Shown piece after piece: positions 34,417 to 43,951 of a DNA stretch of 48,137 nucleotides (position 1 is the first letter of the stretch; every line of letters starts with the position of its first letter). Source of the stretch: Paracoccaceae bacterium (GTDB lineage Bacteria > Pseudomonadota > Alphaproteobacteria > Rhizobiales > Stappiaceae); NCBI GenBank assembly GCA_013373445.1, contig JABXHV010000067.1, positions 1 through 48,137 on the forward strand. The letters run 5' to 3'. A program made the translations under genes and the position numbers. The notes under the pieces are model-generated. The model saw nothing but the letters and a program-made list of their open reading frames with translations, was not told the DNA's origin and searched no databases.

Positions 34417-36708
34417 ATGGACGCCACAAGCAACAATTCCAGTCAACGCTTAGCCAGCGCAATCATCATTCCGATGATCGCTGTCGTTGTGCTGTCTGTT
34501 GCTTGCGTGTCTGGGTTGATGATCTGGTCTGCTCATGTATCCGATGAGAATTCCATCCACAGTCAGGAAAAACTGCTTACCGGAGCAATTGAACTGGTCG
34601 AAAGCCAGATCGCGGACCAGCAGCGAGCAACAGCTGTTTGGGACAAAGCCTATTTCAAGACCTTGCCGGAATCGTTCGACCAAGACTGGCTGTCACAAAA
34701 TGTCGGTGAATGGCTTCACCGAACATATGGCTTCACTAGGCAAGTTATTTACGACACAGAAGGCAAACCAGCCTTCATCTATGACGCCAATGACGAAAAT
34801 GCTTGGTTCAATAAAGATGTAAGAAACAATCTGAAAGCCGCTGTAGCCAAGGCGCGCGCGAAAAATTTGCAGCGTTTTGAACGCACCTATTCGGGTCTAT
34901 ATGTGTACAGAGCGCATGACGATGAATATGCCCAGCACAGTACTGAGGGCGGGATCGTTCGCATGGGCGACGATTTTTATATCTACAGCGCTACTCCAAT
35001 TTCGCCAGAAGCACATACAGTCACGCTCGAACGCACGATGGCAGCGGTGTTGGTCAGCTTTAACAGGATCGATAAACATATCATCAATAAGCTGATGCAG
35101 GTGTCCGGCTTGACCGACCTGAAACTTATGAAGGCCTATTTCCCTAGGAGCGAAGACGCAAGCCTGGAAATATACACGGCACGCAATGACCTCAGTGGCA
35201 TATTTGTCTGGCCAGCCAACTTACCCGGAACCGATATGCTCAGCCGGGTTGCTCCGGTTCTGTTGGTCCTGGCTTTGTCCATCGGCGGTTTGACCGTTGG
35301 CGTGGTCGGTCTCATCAAGAACAGCACCCGCCGTCTTGCTCAAAGTAGAGCAAGGGCAATTTACAGTGCGCGGCACGATGCGCTTTCGGGACTGCCGAAC
35401 AGATCTTACTTCTCGATCCTTCTGCAAGAGGCTCTGGATGAAGGCAAGGTTTTCGAAACATCAACCGCGGTCATTTACATTGATCTTGATCATTTCAAGG
35501 ACATCAATGACACGCTCGGCCACGGTGCCGGCGATACGGTGATTTGCGAGGTTGCCAGACGTCTGGAGCAGGCAATACAGGAAGACGGCTGCGTTGCCCG
35601 TATCAGCGGCGATGAGTTTGCGATGTTCCTGCCAAACTGTAGCGACCAGCAGTGGGTGGAGCATACACTCACGAAAGTCCAGGATGCGATGATCCCCCCG
35701 ATCCGGGCAGAGAACACCGACATCCACGTCAGCCTGTCCATGGGCGCAACACTTGCTCCGCGCGATGGCCTGTCAATTGATGAGCTGGTCCGCAAGTCTG
35801 ACATCGCGTTGTATGATGCAAAGGATAGCGGTCGCGGTCGCTGGTCCTTCTACGACAACTCGATGCAACAGGAAGTTCTCGCCAAGGATTCAATGTCGCG
35901 TGAGCTGCGCAGCGCGATTGACAACGGTGAATTGACCATCGTCTACCAACCTCAAGCATCTGCCGCCGCAGACCGCATTACTGCGATCGAAGTGCTGGCA
36001 CGTTGGCAGCACCCGAAACTGGGTGAAATCAAACCAAGTGTGTTTATTCCACTGGCCGAAAACACCGGGCTAATCAACGACCTTGGACTTGCGATCTTGG
36101 AGACTGCCTGCCGGGACGCGCACCGCTGGCCAGATCTTTTGATCTCCGTGAATGTCTCGACAACTCAGTTCAAGCATCCGCAGTTCGTTGAAAAGGTGGT
36201 TGCCATTCTTGAGCGTCACAACATGCGACCGGATCGCCTCGAACTGGAAGTTACCGAAAGTGTCTTCGCCGGGCGTCACAAGTCTATCCTCTCTTCGCTC
36301 CAGCGACTGAAGGATCTGGGTATCAAGGTCGCACTGGACGATTTTGGCACTGGCTATTCAAGCCTCAGCTACTTGCGACAGTTCCCCTTCGACACACTGA
36401 AAGTCGATCAGGACTTCATTTCCAATGTGCATGAGAGTGAGGAAGCCCGCGCAATTCTGAAAACCATTTTGCAACTTGGCCATGCACTTAACCTGACGCT
36501 TGTTGCAGAGGGCATTGAAACGCAAGAACAATTTGATTTTGTTGCCCGGAATGGCTGCCACAGAATGCAAGGCTACATGATTTCGCGGCCATTAACCTGC
36601 GAAGATCTGGCCAGCTTCATTGAAGACCATGAAATGCAACAAGCCATGAGCGACCAGGAACAGCTCCTCGCGCCGGCCATCATACACCCATTGCCAAAAG
36701 CAAATTAG
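34417..36708 (+). CDS. CHASE4-like membrane sensor with GGDEF and EAL domains
   Basis: A 763-aa bifunctional c-di-GMP enzyme. It has a membrane helix at about 15-36, a periplasmic CHASE4-like region (about 40-275, with ATAVWDKAYF near 70), and a second helix near 285-305. A GGDEF domain follows with S397-G398-D399-E400-F401, one substitution from the consensus, and no RxxD inhibition site before it. The EAL domain (from about 505) has Glu525-Val-Leu at the signature and keeps DDFGTGYSSL, KVDQDFI and AEGIET, so phosphodiesterase activity looks intact. The net activity is not predictable. It is transcribed alone. Confidence 0.93.
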   Translation: MDATSNNSSQRLASAIIIPMIAVVVLSVACVSGLMIWSAHVSDENSIHSQEKLLTGAIELVESQIADQQRATAVWDKAYFKTLPESFDQDWLSQNVGEWLHRTYGFTRQVIYDTEGKPAFIYDANDENAWFNKDVRNNLKAAVAKARAKNLQRFERTYSGLYVYRAHDDEYAQHSTEGGIVRMGDDFYIYSATPISPEAHTVTLERTMAAVLVSFNRIDKHIINKLMQVSGLTDLKLMKAYFPRSEDASLEIYTARNDLSGIFVWPANLPGTDMLSRVAPVLLVLALSIGGLTVGVVGLIKNSTRRLAQSRARAIYSARHDALSGLPNRSYFSILLQEALDEGKVFETSTAVIYIDLDHFKDINDTLGHGAGDTVICEVARRLEQAIQEDGCVARISGDEFAMFLPNCSDQQWVEHTLTKVQDAMIPPIRAENTDIHVSLSMGATLAPRDGLSIDELVRKSDIALYDAKDSGRGRWSFYDNSMQQEVLAKDSMSRELRSAIDNGELTIVYQPQASAAADRITAIEVLARWQHPKLGEIKPSVFIPLAENTGLINDLGLAILETACRDAHRWPDLLISVNVSTTQFKHPQFVEKVVAILERHNMRPDRLELEVTESVFAGRHKSILSSLQRLKDLGIKVALDDFGTGYSSLSYLRQFPFDTLKVDQDFISNVHESEEARAILKTILQLGHALNLTLVAEGIETQEQFDFVARNGCHRMQGYMISRPLTCEDLASFIEDHEMQQAMSDQEQLLAPAIIHPLPKAN

Positions 36709-36754
36709 GATCTCAAACGAGTAGGCGCTCTAGGAAGCAATGTCAGTGCGACTG

Positions 36755-39469
36755 CTAGGAAGTTTTCCTGGCACGCAGAACTGCCTGCGCCGCTGCAAGC
36801 CGCGCAGTTGGTACGCGGAATGGCGAACAAGACACATAATCCAGGCCAATAGCTTCACAAAAGGCAATTGAGGCCGGATCGCCCGCATGTTCTCCGCAAA
36901 TACCCAACTTCAATTCCGGCCGTGTGGCCCGACCACGTTCTACGGCAATCTTCATCAACTCGCCGACCCCCTCCTGATCGAGGGTCACAAAAGGATCTGC
37001 ATCCATCAAGCCCTTGGCCTGATAGGTCGAAAGGAATGCTGCCGCATCATCTCGGGAAATCCCGAATGTGGTTTGCGTCAGGTCATTGGTTCCAAACGAA
37101 AAGAACTCTGCACTCTTGGCAATCTCACCGGCGCGCAAGGCTGCACGCGGCAGCTCCACCATCGTGCCGATGGAATAATACAGCGTTTCTCCGGTTTCCT
37201 TCATGACGTCATTGGCCGTCGCATCAATAATGCTGCGCACCAGCACCAACTCGCGCTTCAAGCTAACCAGCGGCACCATTATTTCAGTCAGAACCGGTTC
37301 ACCAGTTAAGCGCCCAGCCTCAATTGCAGCCTCGAAAATCGCCCTTGCCTGCATTTCGGCAATGCCCGGGTAAGACACAAGCAATCGGCACCCTCGGTGG
37401 CCCAACATCGGATTGAACTCGTCCAGAGAAGCCGCAAGCTTGATGAGCTTTTCCGGACTGACTCCCATTGCAGTTGCGACCTCTGCGCTTTCACGCTCAC
37501 CTTTAGGCAGAAATTCATGCAATGGCGGATCCAGCAATCGGATGGTCACCGGCGAGCCACGCATGGTCGTAAAAAGCTTGATGAAGTCACCGCGCTGCAT
37601 TTCCAGCAACTTCGCGATAGCTTCCTTACGCCCTTCATCGTCTTCGGCCAGGATCATTTCGCGAACAGTCACGATACGCTCGGAATCAAAGAACATATGC
37701 TCCGTGCGGCAAAGGCCGATACCTTCGGCTCCGAACTCCCGCGCGACAATTGCATCACTTGCCTGCTCGGCATTCGAACGCACTTCCAAGCGTCGATATT
37801 TATCGGCCCATCCCAACAAGGTCCCGAAGTCGCCGGACAGATCGGAACGCTGCAAAGGCACTTCACCAACCAGGATCTGTCCGGATGTTCCGTCGATGGT
37901 GATCAGATCCCCCTCACCGAACACCCGGTCTCCAACAACAAGTGATTTCTCAGCAGCATCAATGCTCAAGGTCCATGCCCCGGAGACGCAAGGTTTGCCC
38001 ATGCCGCGTGCCACTACGGCCGCGTGAGATGTCATCCCGCCCCGGCTCGTCAAAATACCTTCTGCAACGTGCATGCCGTGAACATCTTCAGGCGTCGTGT
38101 CGTTGCGAACCAGAATGACCTTCTTGCCGTCAGCCTTTGCAACTTCAGCATCTTCACAGCTGAAAACGATAAGGCCACACGCAGCCCCGGGAGAGGCCGG
38201 AAGACCGCGCGCGAGTTCATCTCGCGCAGCTGAAGGGTCAATTGTTGAATGGAGCAGCTGATCGAGCATTGCGGGGTCAATGCGCAAAACCGCTTCTTCT
38301 TCGGAAATCAGCCCCTCTTGTACCAAATCAACGACAATCTTGAGCGCTGCCTTGCCCTGCCCCGTCACCTCGCGGCTTTGCAGAAGCCACAAGGTGCCCG
38401 CTTCAACAGTAAACTCAAATTCCTGTGGGCCGCAAAAGGCGCGTTCAAGCTGGCAGGCAATCTGTTGCAGGGCCTCAACAAGTGCAGGCGCGACATCTGC
38501 GGTGTCTTCAGGCTCAGAGCTCTCCCGAATTGATGAATTGAAACCGGTCGGACAACCGGATTGAGCCAATGCCTCGACGCGAATACTGCTTGCTTTACGA
38601 GTCCCAGCAACAAGTTCATTACCTTGGCTGTCGTTCAGGAACTCGCCAACAAGGGTCTTTTCACCTGTTGTTGCATCGCGTGTACACAAGACACCGGTTG
38701 AACTTGCCTTGCCCCGGTTGCCAAACACCATTGTTTGCACGACGACGGCCATGCCTGCATCCGACGGCAAACCATGAGCTTGGCGGTGCAAGATTGCACG
38801 ACGACCGTTCCATGACTTGTAGGCAGCCCCGACGGCTCCCCACAGCTGTTCCATCGGATCATCAGGAAAAGGTTCGCCCAGCTCATCTTCGACAAACGCC
38901 AGAAAAGCGCGGATGATCTGGCGACCGACATCGGCGGACGGCTTTATTCCATCTGGGACACAGGCCTCTGCGCGCAGCTCCTCAAGAATGTCTTCAAGAT
39001 CTTGCGGATCAATGCCGAGAACAACATCGCAATAGCTCTGAACGAAGCGACGATAGCAATCGTAGGCAAAAGCGGCGTCGCCTGATTGCTCCGCCAAGCC
39101 CTCGACAGTTGACGCGTTCAGCCCGATGTTGAGAAGTCCGTCCATCAATCCGGGAACAGAATGAGCAGCACTCGGCCTGAGAGAAACAATCAGAGGATTA
39201 GTTGGAGAACCAAACGTTCGGCCAGTCGTGTTCGCAAGTGCAGCAAGCGCATATTCGACCTCACGCCGCAGGGCCCCGGTTGAACTGCTTTCAGGTCCGC
39301 CCCACCAGCTACAAACATCGCTCGAGATCGTAAAACCCGGTGGCACTGGGAGCCTTAAACGGCTCATTTCGGCAAGACTTTGCCCTTTCCAGCCAAGAGC
39401 CTGAAGAGTCCCAGACGCTTGATCGGAAGTGCCGTCTCCAAACCGAAATATCCAGTTGGCCGTCAACAA
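36755..39469 (-). CDS. ppdK: Pyruvate, phosphate dikinase
   Basis: A 904-aa PEP-utilising enzyme interconverting pyruvate, ATP and phosphate with PEP, AMP and pyrophosphate, important in gluconeogenic growth. It starts with the nucleotide-binding domain (FRFGDGTSDQA), followed by the phospho-His domain with the TSHAAVVARGMGKPCVSG motif (His in GGMTSHAA), and the TIM-barrel pyruvate/PEP domain with SFGTNDLTQTTFG and catalytic Cys in LGICGEHAGDP. The start is a tandem TTG-TTG (39469 or 39466), with AGAGGTGA upstream and no better ATG. Confidence 0.94.
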   Translation of the reverse strand: MLTANWIFRFGDGTSDQASGTLQALGWKGQSLAEMSRLRLPVPPGFTISSDVCSWWGGPESSSTGALRREVEYALAALANTTGRTFGSPTNPLIVSLRPSAAHSVPGLMDGLLNIGLNASTVEGLAEQSGDAAFAYDCYRRFVQSYCDVVLGIDPQDLEDILEELRAEACVPDGIKPSADVGRQIIRAFLAFVEDELGEPFPDDPMEQLWGAVGAAYKSWNGRRAILHRQAHGLPSDAGMAVVVQTMVFGNRGKASSTGVLCTRDATTGEKTLVGEFLNDSQGNELVAGTRKASSIRVEALAQSGCPTGFNSSIRESSEPEDTADVAPALVEALQQIACQLERAFCGPQEFEFTVEAGTLWLLQSREVTGQGKAALKIVVDLVQEGLISEEEAVLRIDPAMLDQLLHSTIDPSAARDELARGLPASPGAACGLIVFSCEDAEVAKADGKKVILVRNDTTPEDVHGMHVAEGILTSRGGMTSHAAVVARGMGKPCVSGAWTLSIDAAEKSLVVGDRVFGEGDLITIDGTSGQILVGEVPLQRSDLSGDFGTLLGWADKYRRLEVRSNAEQASDAIVAREFGAEGIGLCRTEHMFFDSERIVTVREMILAEDDEGRKEAIAKLLEMQRGDFIKLFTTMRGSPVTIRLLDPPLHEFLPKGERESAEVATAMGVSPEKLIKLAASLDEFNPMLGHRGCRLLVSYPGIAEMQARAIFEAAIEAGRLTGEPVLTEIMVPLVSLKRELVLVRSIIDATANDVMKETGETLYYSIGTMVELPRAALRAGEIAKSAEFFSFGTNDLTQTTFGISRDDAAAFLSTYQAKGLMDADPFVTLDQEGVGELMKIAVERGRATRPELKLGICGEHAGDPASIAFCEAIGLDYVSCSPFRVPTARLAAAQAVLRARKTS

Positions 39470-39516
39470 CCCAGCTCACCTCTTAAGTGTATAAATCATA
39501 CATTATGTTGCACCGC

Positions 39517-39546
39517 ACATAAGATGCCTTTTTGTCAAAACGTCAA
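39517..39546 (-). promoter_or_regulatory. Possible promoter of ppdK
   Basis: On the minus strand TTGACG (complement of 39541-39546) is 18 nt from TTATGT (complement of 39517-39522). A second TTGACA (complement of 39533-39538) lies between but lacks a suitably spaced -10. Weak evidence. Confidence 0.3.
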
Positions 39547-39735
39547 GTATTTCCTTAAATGCCTAACCCAATATGCCTAATAAAACAGCAAACACGGTTT
39601 CTAATACCCTTCTTATCCCCTGTGAAGAGGCCAGCAGCAACGTCAAAGATGCTCAATCGCTTGCCCCTATGCCTCAAAGAAGCCATTGTCGCACGCGAGT
39701 ATCAATGTTGACTGTAATGAGGAAAACAAGGCGAC

Positions 39736-41532
39736 ATGAACACTGCAGCACGCAACCAGATCAGATCAATTTCAACTCTGGCTCGCGTCGCGCGAAACGC
39801 ACTTGCTGCGACGTGTCTGGCAAGCACACTTCATCTAGGCTTGGCAGCAAATGCGCACGCAGATACAGCCCCTCTGGATACACCACACCTCGGGACACCT
39901 CTTGATCTTCCAATCACCCTCGCGGGCTCCTATCTCGCCGCGCGTCTGGCTGATATGGAAAAGGACTTTGCCCAATCGGCAGCCTTCTATCAGGAAGCCC
40001 TAAGCACAGATCCCGACAACAATATGTTGCTGGACCGCGCGTTCATGCTGAGCTTGGCGAATGGAGAAATCTTCGTTGCTCTCAACTACGCAGAAGAATT
40101 GAAGTCTCTCAACGCAGAGACATTCGTCGGCCCGCTGACAAGGGCCGCAAATGAAATCACTCTCGAGAACTACTCTGAAGCCGCCGAGATTCTGGCTCCG
40201 GTCAACGTCGGGCCCCTTGCCCAGCTTACAGTCGACATCAGTCGTGCTTGGGCACTCTATGGCACCGGCCAGGTTGATGAAGCGCTAAACACAATTGAAG
40301 AGCTTGATGGCCCCGAGTGGTTTGATGTCTTCAAGAGCACTCACAAGGCTTACATTGCGTTTGCAGCGGGCCGAACCAAACAGGCGCTCAAGGAAATCGA
40401 GAAGGCCTATAATCAGGACAACGGCGCCCTGCGTGTCATCGATACATACGCTCGCATTCTGGCCGCAAACGACAAGACCGACGTCGCGCTGAGTGTTTTG
40501 AATGACTACGAGCAGCTCATTCCTGGACATCCATTGATCGCTGCGACGCGTGCGGAAGTTGAGGCGGGTACGGCAGGACATCCCTATGTCACCACACCGC
40601 AACAAGGTGTTTCCGAGATTCTCTATGGTCTGGGTGCAGCCATTGGCCGTGAAGGCGCGCAAGAACTGTCCACCGTCTACCTGCAACTTGCGCTCTATCT
40701 CAATCCACGTGCGGAATTCGCGGCGCTTGCCTTGGCCGGTCAGTTCGAATTGATGGACCAGACCCAACGCTCCATCGATACATTGTCTATGATCCCGGAC
40801 GATTCTCCGCTCAAGCGGGATGCCGAGATTCAAATCGGCATGAACTACGATGCAATTGACGACCTTGAACAGGCACGAGAGCACCTTGAGAATCTGATCA
40901 AACAAGACCCAGACGATCTGGAAGCAATTGTTTCTCTCGGCAACATCCTCCGCTCTCGCGAAATCTATGATGAAGCCTACGATATTTACAGCATGGCCAT
41001 CGACAAGGTTTCGGAGCCAAGTGCCGAACATTGGACCATGTTTTACTTCCGCGGCATTTGTCTGGAGCGGCTAGATCGCTGGTCCGAAGCCGAGGCTGAT
41101 TTGCGAAAAGCCCTCGAGCTGCAAGAAGACCAACCACTTGTACTCAATTATCTTGGCTACTCTCTGGTAGATCAGGGTTTCAAGCTTCCCGAAGCTCTTG
41201 AAATGATTGAGCGTGCAGTCGAACTACGCCCTCGCGATGGCTACATAGTCGATAGTCTTGGATGGGCTTACTACCGCCTTGGCCGCTACGAAGAAGCTGT
41301 CGTTGAACTGGAAAGGGCAATCGAGCTTCGATCTTCCGATCCTGTGATCAACGATCACTTGGGCGATGCCTATTGGAAAGTTGGTCGGCGCATTGAGGCG
41401 CGTTTCCAGTGGAACCATGCGCGCGATCTGGAGCCAGCTGAAAAAGACCTGCCCATCATTCTTGAAAAAATCAAAAACGGCATGCCCACGGAGGATGCCG
41501 GCAAGGTATCAATCGAACAGTCCGACGGTTAA
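39736..41532 (+). CDS. Exported tetratricopeptide-repeat protein
   Basis: A 598-aa protein with an N-terminal signal segment (hydrophobic ALAATCLASTLHLGLAANAHA, cleavage near residue 43) followed by about ten TPR units to near residue 585. Clear copies include AEADLRKALELQEDQPLVLNYLGYS and EAVVELERAIELRSSDPVINDHLGD. TPRs are protein-interaction scaffolds; a periplasmic or outer-membrane-associated role is inferred. ACAAGG precedes ATG 39736. The gene is 18 bp upstream of ispE, and this pairing is frequent in alphaproteobacteria, though the link in function is not established. Confidence 0.9.
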   Translation: MNTAARNQIRSISTLARVARNALAATCLASTLHLGLAANAHADTAPLDTPHLGTPLDLPITLAGSYLAARLADMEKDFAQSAAFYQEALSTDPDNNMLLDRAFMLSLANGEIFVALNYAEELKSLNAETFVGPLTRAANEITLENYSEAAEILAPVNVGPLAQLTVDISRAWALYGTGQVDEALNTIEELDGPEWFDVFKSTHKAYIAFAAGRTKQALKEIEKAYNQDNGALRVIDTYARILAANDKTDVALSVLNDYEQLIPGHPLIAATRAEVEAGTAGHPYVTTPQQGVSEILYGLGAAIGREGAQELSTVYLQLALYLNPRAEFAALALAGQFELMDQTQRSIDTLSMIPDDSPLKRDAEIQIGMNYDAIDDLEQAREHLENLIKQDPDDLEAIVSLGNILRSREIYDEAYDIYSMAIDKVSEPSAEHWTMFYFRGICLERLDRWSEAEADLRKALELQEDQPLVLNYLGYSLVDQGFKLPEALEMIERAVELRPRDGYIVDSLGWAYYRLGRYEEAVVELERAIELRSSDPVINDHLGDAYWKVGRRIEARFQWNHARDLEPAEKDLPIILEKIKNGMPTEDAGKVSIEQSDG

Positions 41533-41550
41533 GCCCGGGCGTAACAGGCG

Positions 41551-42447
41551 ATGATTGCTCCCTCTTCCAACGACGAGCACCTTACGGACTTGGCGCGCGC
41601 GAAAGTCAATCTCGCGCTCCATATCACCGGGCAGCGTGCGGACGGTTACCACCTCCTGGACTCACTGGTGGTTTTCCCCGCCATCGCAGATGAATTGAAA
41701 GCCAGGCGATCTTCAGAGATGGGTTTTGCTGTCTCGGGGGATCAGGCCTCTGCCCTCAACACGGGCAACGACAATGACAATCTCGTCGTGAAGGCCTTGA
41801 GAGCATTCCAACAAGCGACAAACCAACCCGATCTTCAGATTGACTTTGAGCTCAACAAGGCACTCCCTGTAGCCTCCGGCATTGGCGGTGGTTCTGCCGA
41901 TGCCGCTGCAGCTCTGCGGCTTATCGAAGAGTTGAGCACAGCCAAATTGACAGCTCAAGAACGGCAGGAACTTGCCTTGTCATTGGGAGCAGATGTTCCC
42001 GTGTGCCTCGCCCAAGCACCTCGCCGCATGGAAGGTATAGGCGAATTGCTGTCTCCTCTGCCAAAACTTCCGAGCTGCGGAATGGTTTTGGTCAATCCGG
42101 GCATCAGCGTATCAACACCGGCAATTTTCAACTCTCTGGCATGCCGAGACAATCCGCCCCTTCCTGAGTTACCACCCAGCTTTAACACTTTGTCGGAATT
42201 AATTGATTATTTGGCGGCAACACGGAACGACATGCAGGCGGTAGCCGAAACAATTTGCCCCGAAATCACGCATGTGATCTCAGCACTTTCCGTACAACCC
42301 GAGTGTAAGCTTGCTCGCATGTCCGGGTCTGGCGCGACTTGCTTTGCCCTCTGCACTCCAGGCGAAGAACAGACGCTCACAAACAAGATACAAAAAAGCC
42401 ACCCAAGCTGGTGGGTGGCTTCTTCAAAGACATTGCAGCCTGACTAA
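41551..42447 (+). CDS. ispE: 4-diphosphocytidyl-2-C-methyl-D-erythritol kinase
   Basis: A 298-aa GHMP kinase of the MEP isoprenoid pathway that phosphorylates CDP-ME. It begins ARAKVNLALHITGQRADGYH with the catalytic Lys, contains the GHMP ATP loop PVASGIGGGSADAAAALRL near residue 108 and the acidic catalytic segment LGADVPVCL, and ends with RMSGSGATCFAL. It converges on the polyprenyl diphosphate synthase gene, also an isoprenoid step, with only 34 bp between stops. A terminator for that gene lies inside its last codons. Confidence 0.94.
   Translation: MIAPSSNDEHLTDLARAKVNLALHITGQRADGYHLLDSLVVFPAIADELKARRSSEMGFAVSGDQASALNTGNDNDNLVVKALRAFQQATNQPDLQIDFELNKALPVASGIGGGSADAAAALRLIEELSTAKLTAQERQELALSLGADVPVCLAQAPRRMEGIGELLSPLPKLPSCGMVLVNPGISVSTPAIFNSLACRDNPPLPELPPSFNTLSELIDYLAATRNDMQAVAETICPEITHVISALSVQPECKLARMSGSGATCFALCTPGEEQTLTNKIQKSHPSWWVASSKTLQPD
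42392..42419 (-). terminator. Terminator of the polyprenyl synthase gene, inside ispE
   Basis: On the minus strand GCCACCC pairs with GGGTGGC (42413-42419 and 42398-42404) around 8 nt, followed by TTTTTT (complement of 42392-42397). It lies 60-90 bp after the stop of the polyprenyl synthase gene and within the C-terminal codons of ispE. Confidence 0.8.
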
Positions 42448-42481
42448 AACATCTTCTGCCGAACCGGCTCATAGGACCCTG

Positions 42482-43498
42482 TCAGCTTACGCGTGAGATA
42501 CAAAACTCAACCGCATCGGCCATCGCGTCAACATGCGCGCCTGCCGGCAGTTTTTCCAGAGCCTTGAGCGCACCGGCACCAAAGGTGCGTGCCCGTACCA
42601 CAGTCTCTGCGATCGCGTCGTACTTGCGCATCAACTCAATCGCATGATCGAGATCGCCATCCTCGATATCATTACCTTCCAGGCAACGCTTCCAGAAAGC
42701 ACGGTCCTCATCGGTTCCACGCTGAACGGACAAGACCACAGGCAATGTGATTTTGCCTTCGCGGAAATCATCGCCGACATCCTTGCCAAGATCCGCACTG
42801 GTGCCGCCATAGTCGAGGGCATCATCGACCAACTGGAAGGCAAGCCCCAACTCCATGCCATAGGTGCGCGCCGCAAGCTTCATTTCATCGTTCTGATTGG
42901 CAATCACCGGTCCGACTTCGGCAGCAGCTGCAAAGAGCGCGGCTGTTTTTGCTTCGATCACGCGCATGTAGTCAGCTTCACTGGTCGCAAGGTTTTGCGC
43001 AGCGCCAAGCTGGAGCACCTCGCCTTCCGCGATAACCGCAGAGGCACCAGACAAGATGCGTAGTGCCTCGAGCGAGCCTACGTCCACCATCATCTTGAAA
43101 GACTGGCCGAGCAAATAGTCCCCTACCAGAACACTTGCCTGATTGCCCCAGACCTTGCGCGCAGCCAGCTTGCCGCGCCGCATGTCACTTTCATCAACCA
43201 CATCATCATGAAGAAGCGTGGCAGTGTGCATGAACTCCACGCTCGCCGCCAACACTTCATGACCATCGCCCTGATAGCCAAACATGTCGGCACAAGCCAA
43301 CGTCAGCATTGGCCGCAACCGCTTGCCGCCAGAAGAGATCAGATGCTTGGCAATCTCGGGAATCAAATCGACATTCGATCCGGCCTTGGACAAAATGATC
43401 TGGTTGACCTTTTCCATTCCGGTTTCAGTCAGATCAAGAAGAGCCTGGATTGACGCTTGCGGCTTTGTGTTGTTCGAAACTGCTGTGACCAGAGCCAC
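42482..43498 (-). CDS. ispB: Polyprenyl diphosphate synthase (ubiquinone side chain)
   Basis: A 338-aa trans-prenyltransferase that builds the long side chain of ubiquinone (decaprenyl type expected in alphaproteobacteria; chain length is not provable here). The first Asp-rich motif is LLHDDVVDESD (about 90-100) and the second is LVDDALDYGG. GGKRLRP and the GKxTLPV-type EGKITLPVVL are conserved. GTG 43498 is chosen because AGGAG lies 8 nt upstream. It is divergent from DUF2007 and convergent with ispE. Confidence 0.93.
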   Translation of the reverse strand: MALVTAVSNNTKPQASIQALLDLTETGMEKVNQIILSKAGSNVDLIPEIAKHLISSGGKRLRPMLTLACADMFGYQGDGHEVLAASVEFMHTATLLHDDVVDESDMRRGKLAARKVWGNQASVLVGDYLLGQSFKMMVDVGSLEALRILSGASAVIAEGEVLQLGAAQNLATSEADYMRVIEAKTAALFAAAAEVGPVIANQNDEMKLAARTYGMELGLAFQLVDDALDYGGTSADLGKDVGDDFREGKITLPVVLSVQRGTDEDRAFWKRCLEGNDIEDGDLDHAIELMRKYDAIAETVVRARTFGAGALKALEKLPAGAHVDAMADAVEFCISRVS

Positions 43499-43675
43499 TC
43501 GGCACACTCCTGTTTGAATTTGCAGGCCTGTTAGAATTTGTCAGGACAATATTGTGCTCTTGAGCATGGGGCAAGCACACAATAGGTTGAGATAGCATCG
43601 ATAGCGGCGAAACCAACCCTTTAGGCGTTCTATCGACAGATTTTGAAACGCCGTTCGACGTCCAGGAGAGGTCAT

Positions 43676-43921
43676 TTGGAAGAATTGCTTAGAACGAATG
43701 ATCCCGTCCTGATCTCATTGCTGGAATCGATCCTCAGCGAAGAAGATATCGCGTATTTTATCGCCGACAGCAATATGAGCATTCTTGAAGGCTCCATAGG
43801 CCTTATGCCGCGGCGCATACTCGTCGACAGCGAAAAGATTTTCAAAGCAAGACGTTTGCTGATAGAGGCCGATCTCGGGCATGAACTTGTTGACGGCCCA
43901 ACGTCGTCGTCTGCCCAATAA
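43676..43921 (+). CDS. DUF2007 domain protein
   Basis: An 81-aa protein of the DUF2007 family (putative signal-transducing protein), typically encoded before a TrmN6-like methyltransferase as here. It begins with MEELLRTNDPVLISLLESILSEEDI and contains GLMPRRILVDSEKIFKARRLLIEADL. The start is TTG 43676 with AGGAG seven nt upstream; ATG is absent in frame. No catalytic motif is visible. It is 30 bp before the methyltransferase gene. Confidence 0.9.
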   Translation: MEELLRTNDPVLISLLESILSEEDIAYFIADSNMSILEGSIGLMPRRILVDSEKIFKARRLLIEADLGHELVDGPTSSSAQ

Positions 43922-43951
43922 CACCAACAGCCGTCGGATGAGACCAACCCC

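Noticed and set aside
40285-41031. A 248-codon minus-strand frame opposite the TPR gene
   Set aside because: Antisense shadow, no ribosome site or motif.
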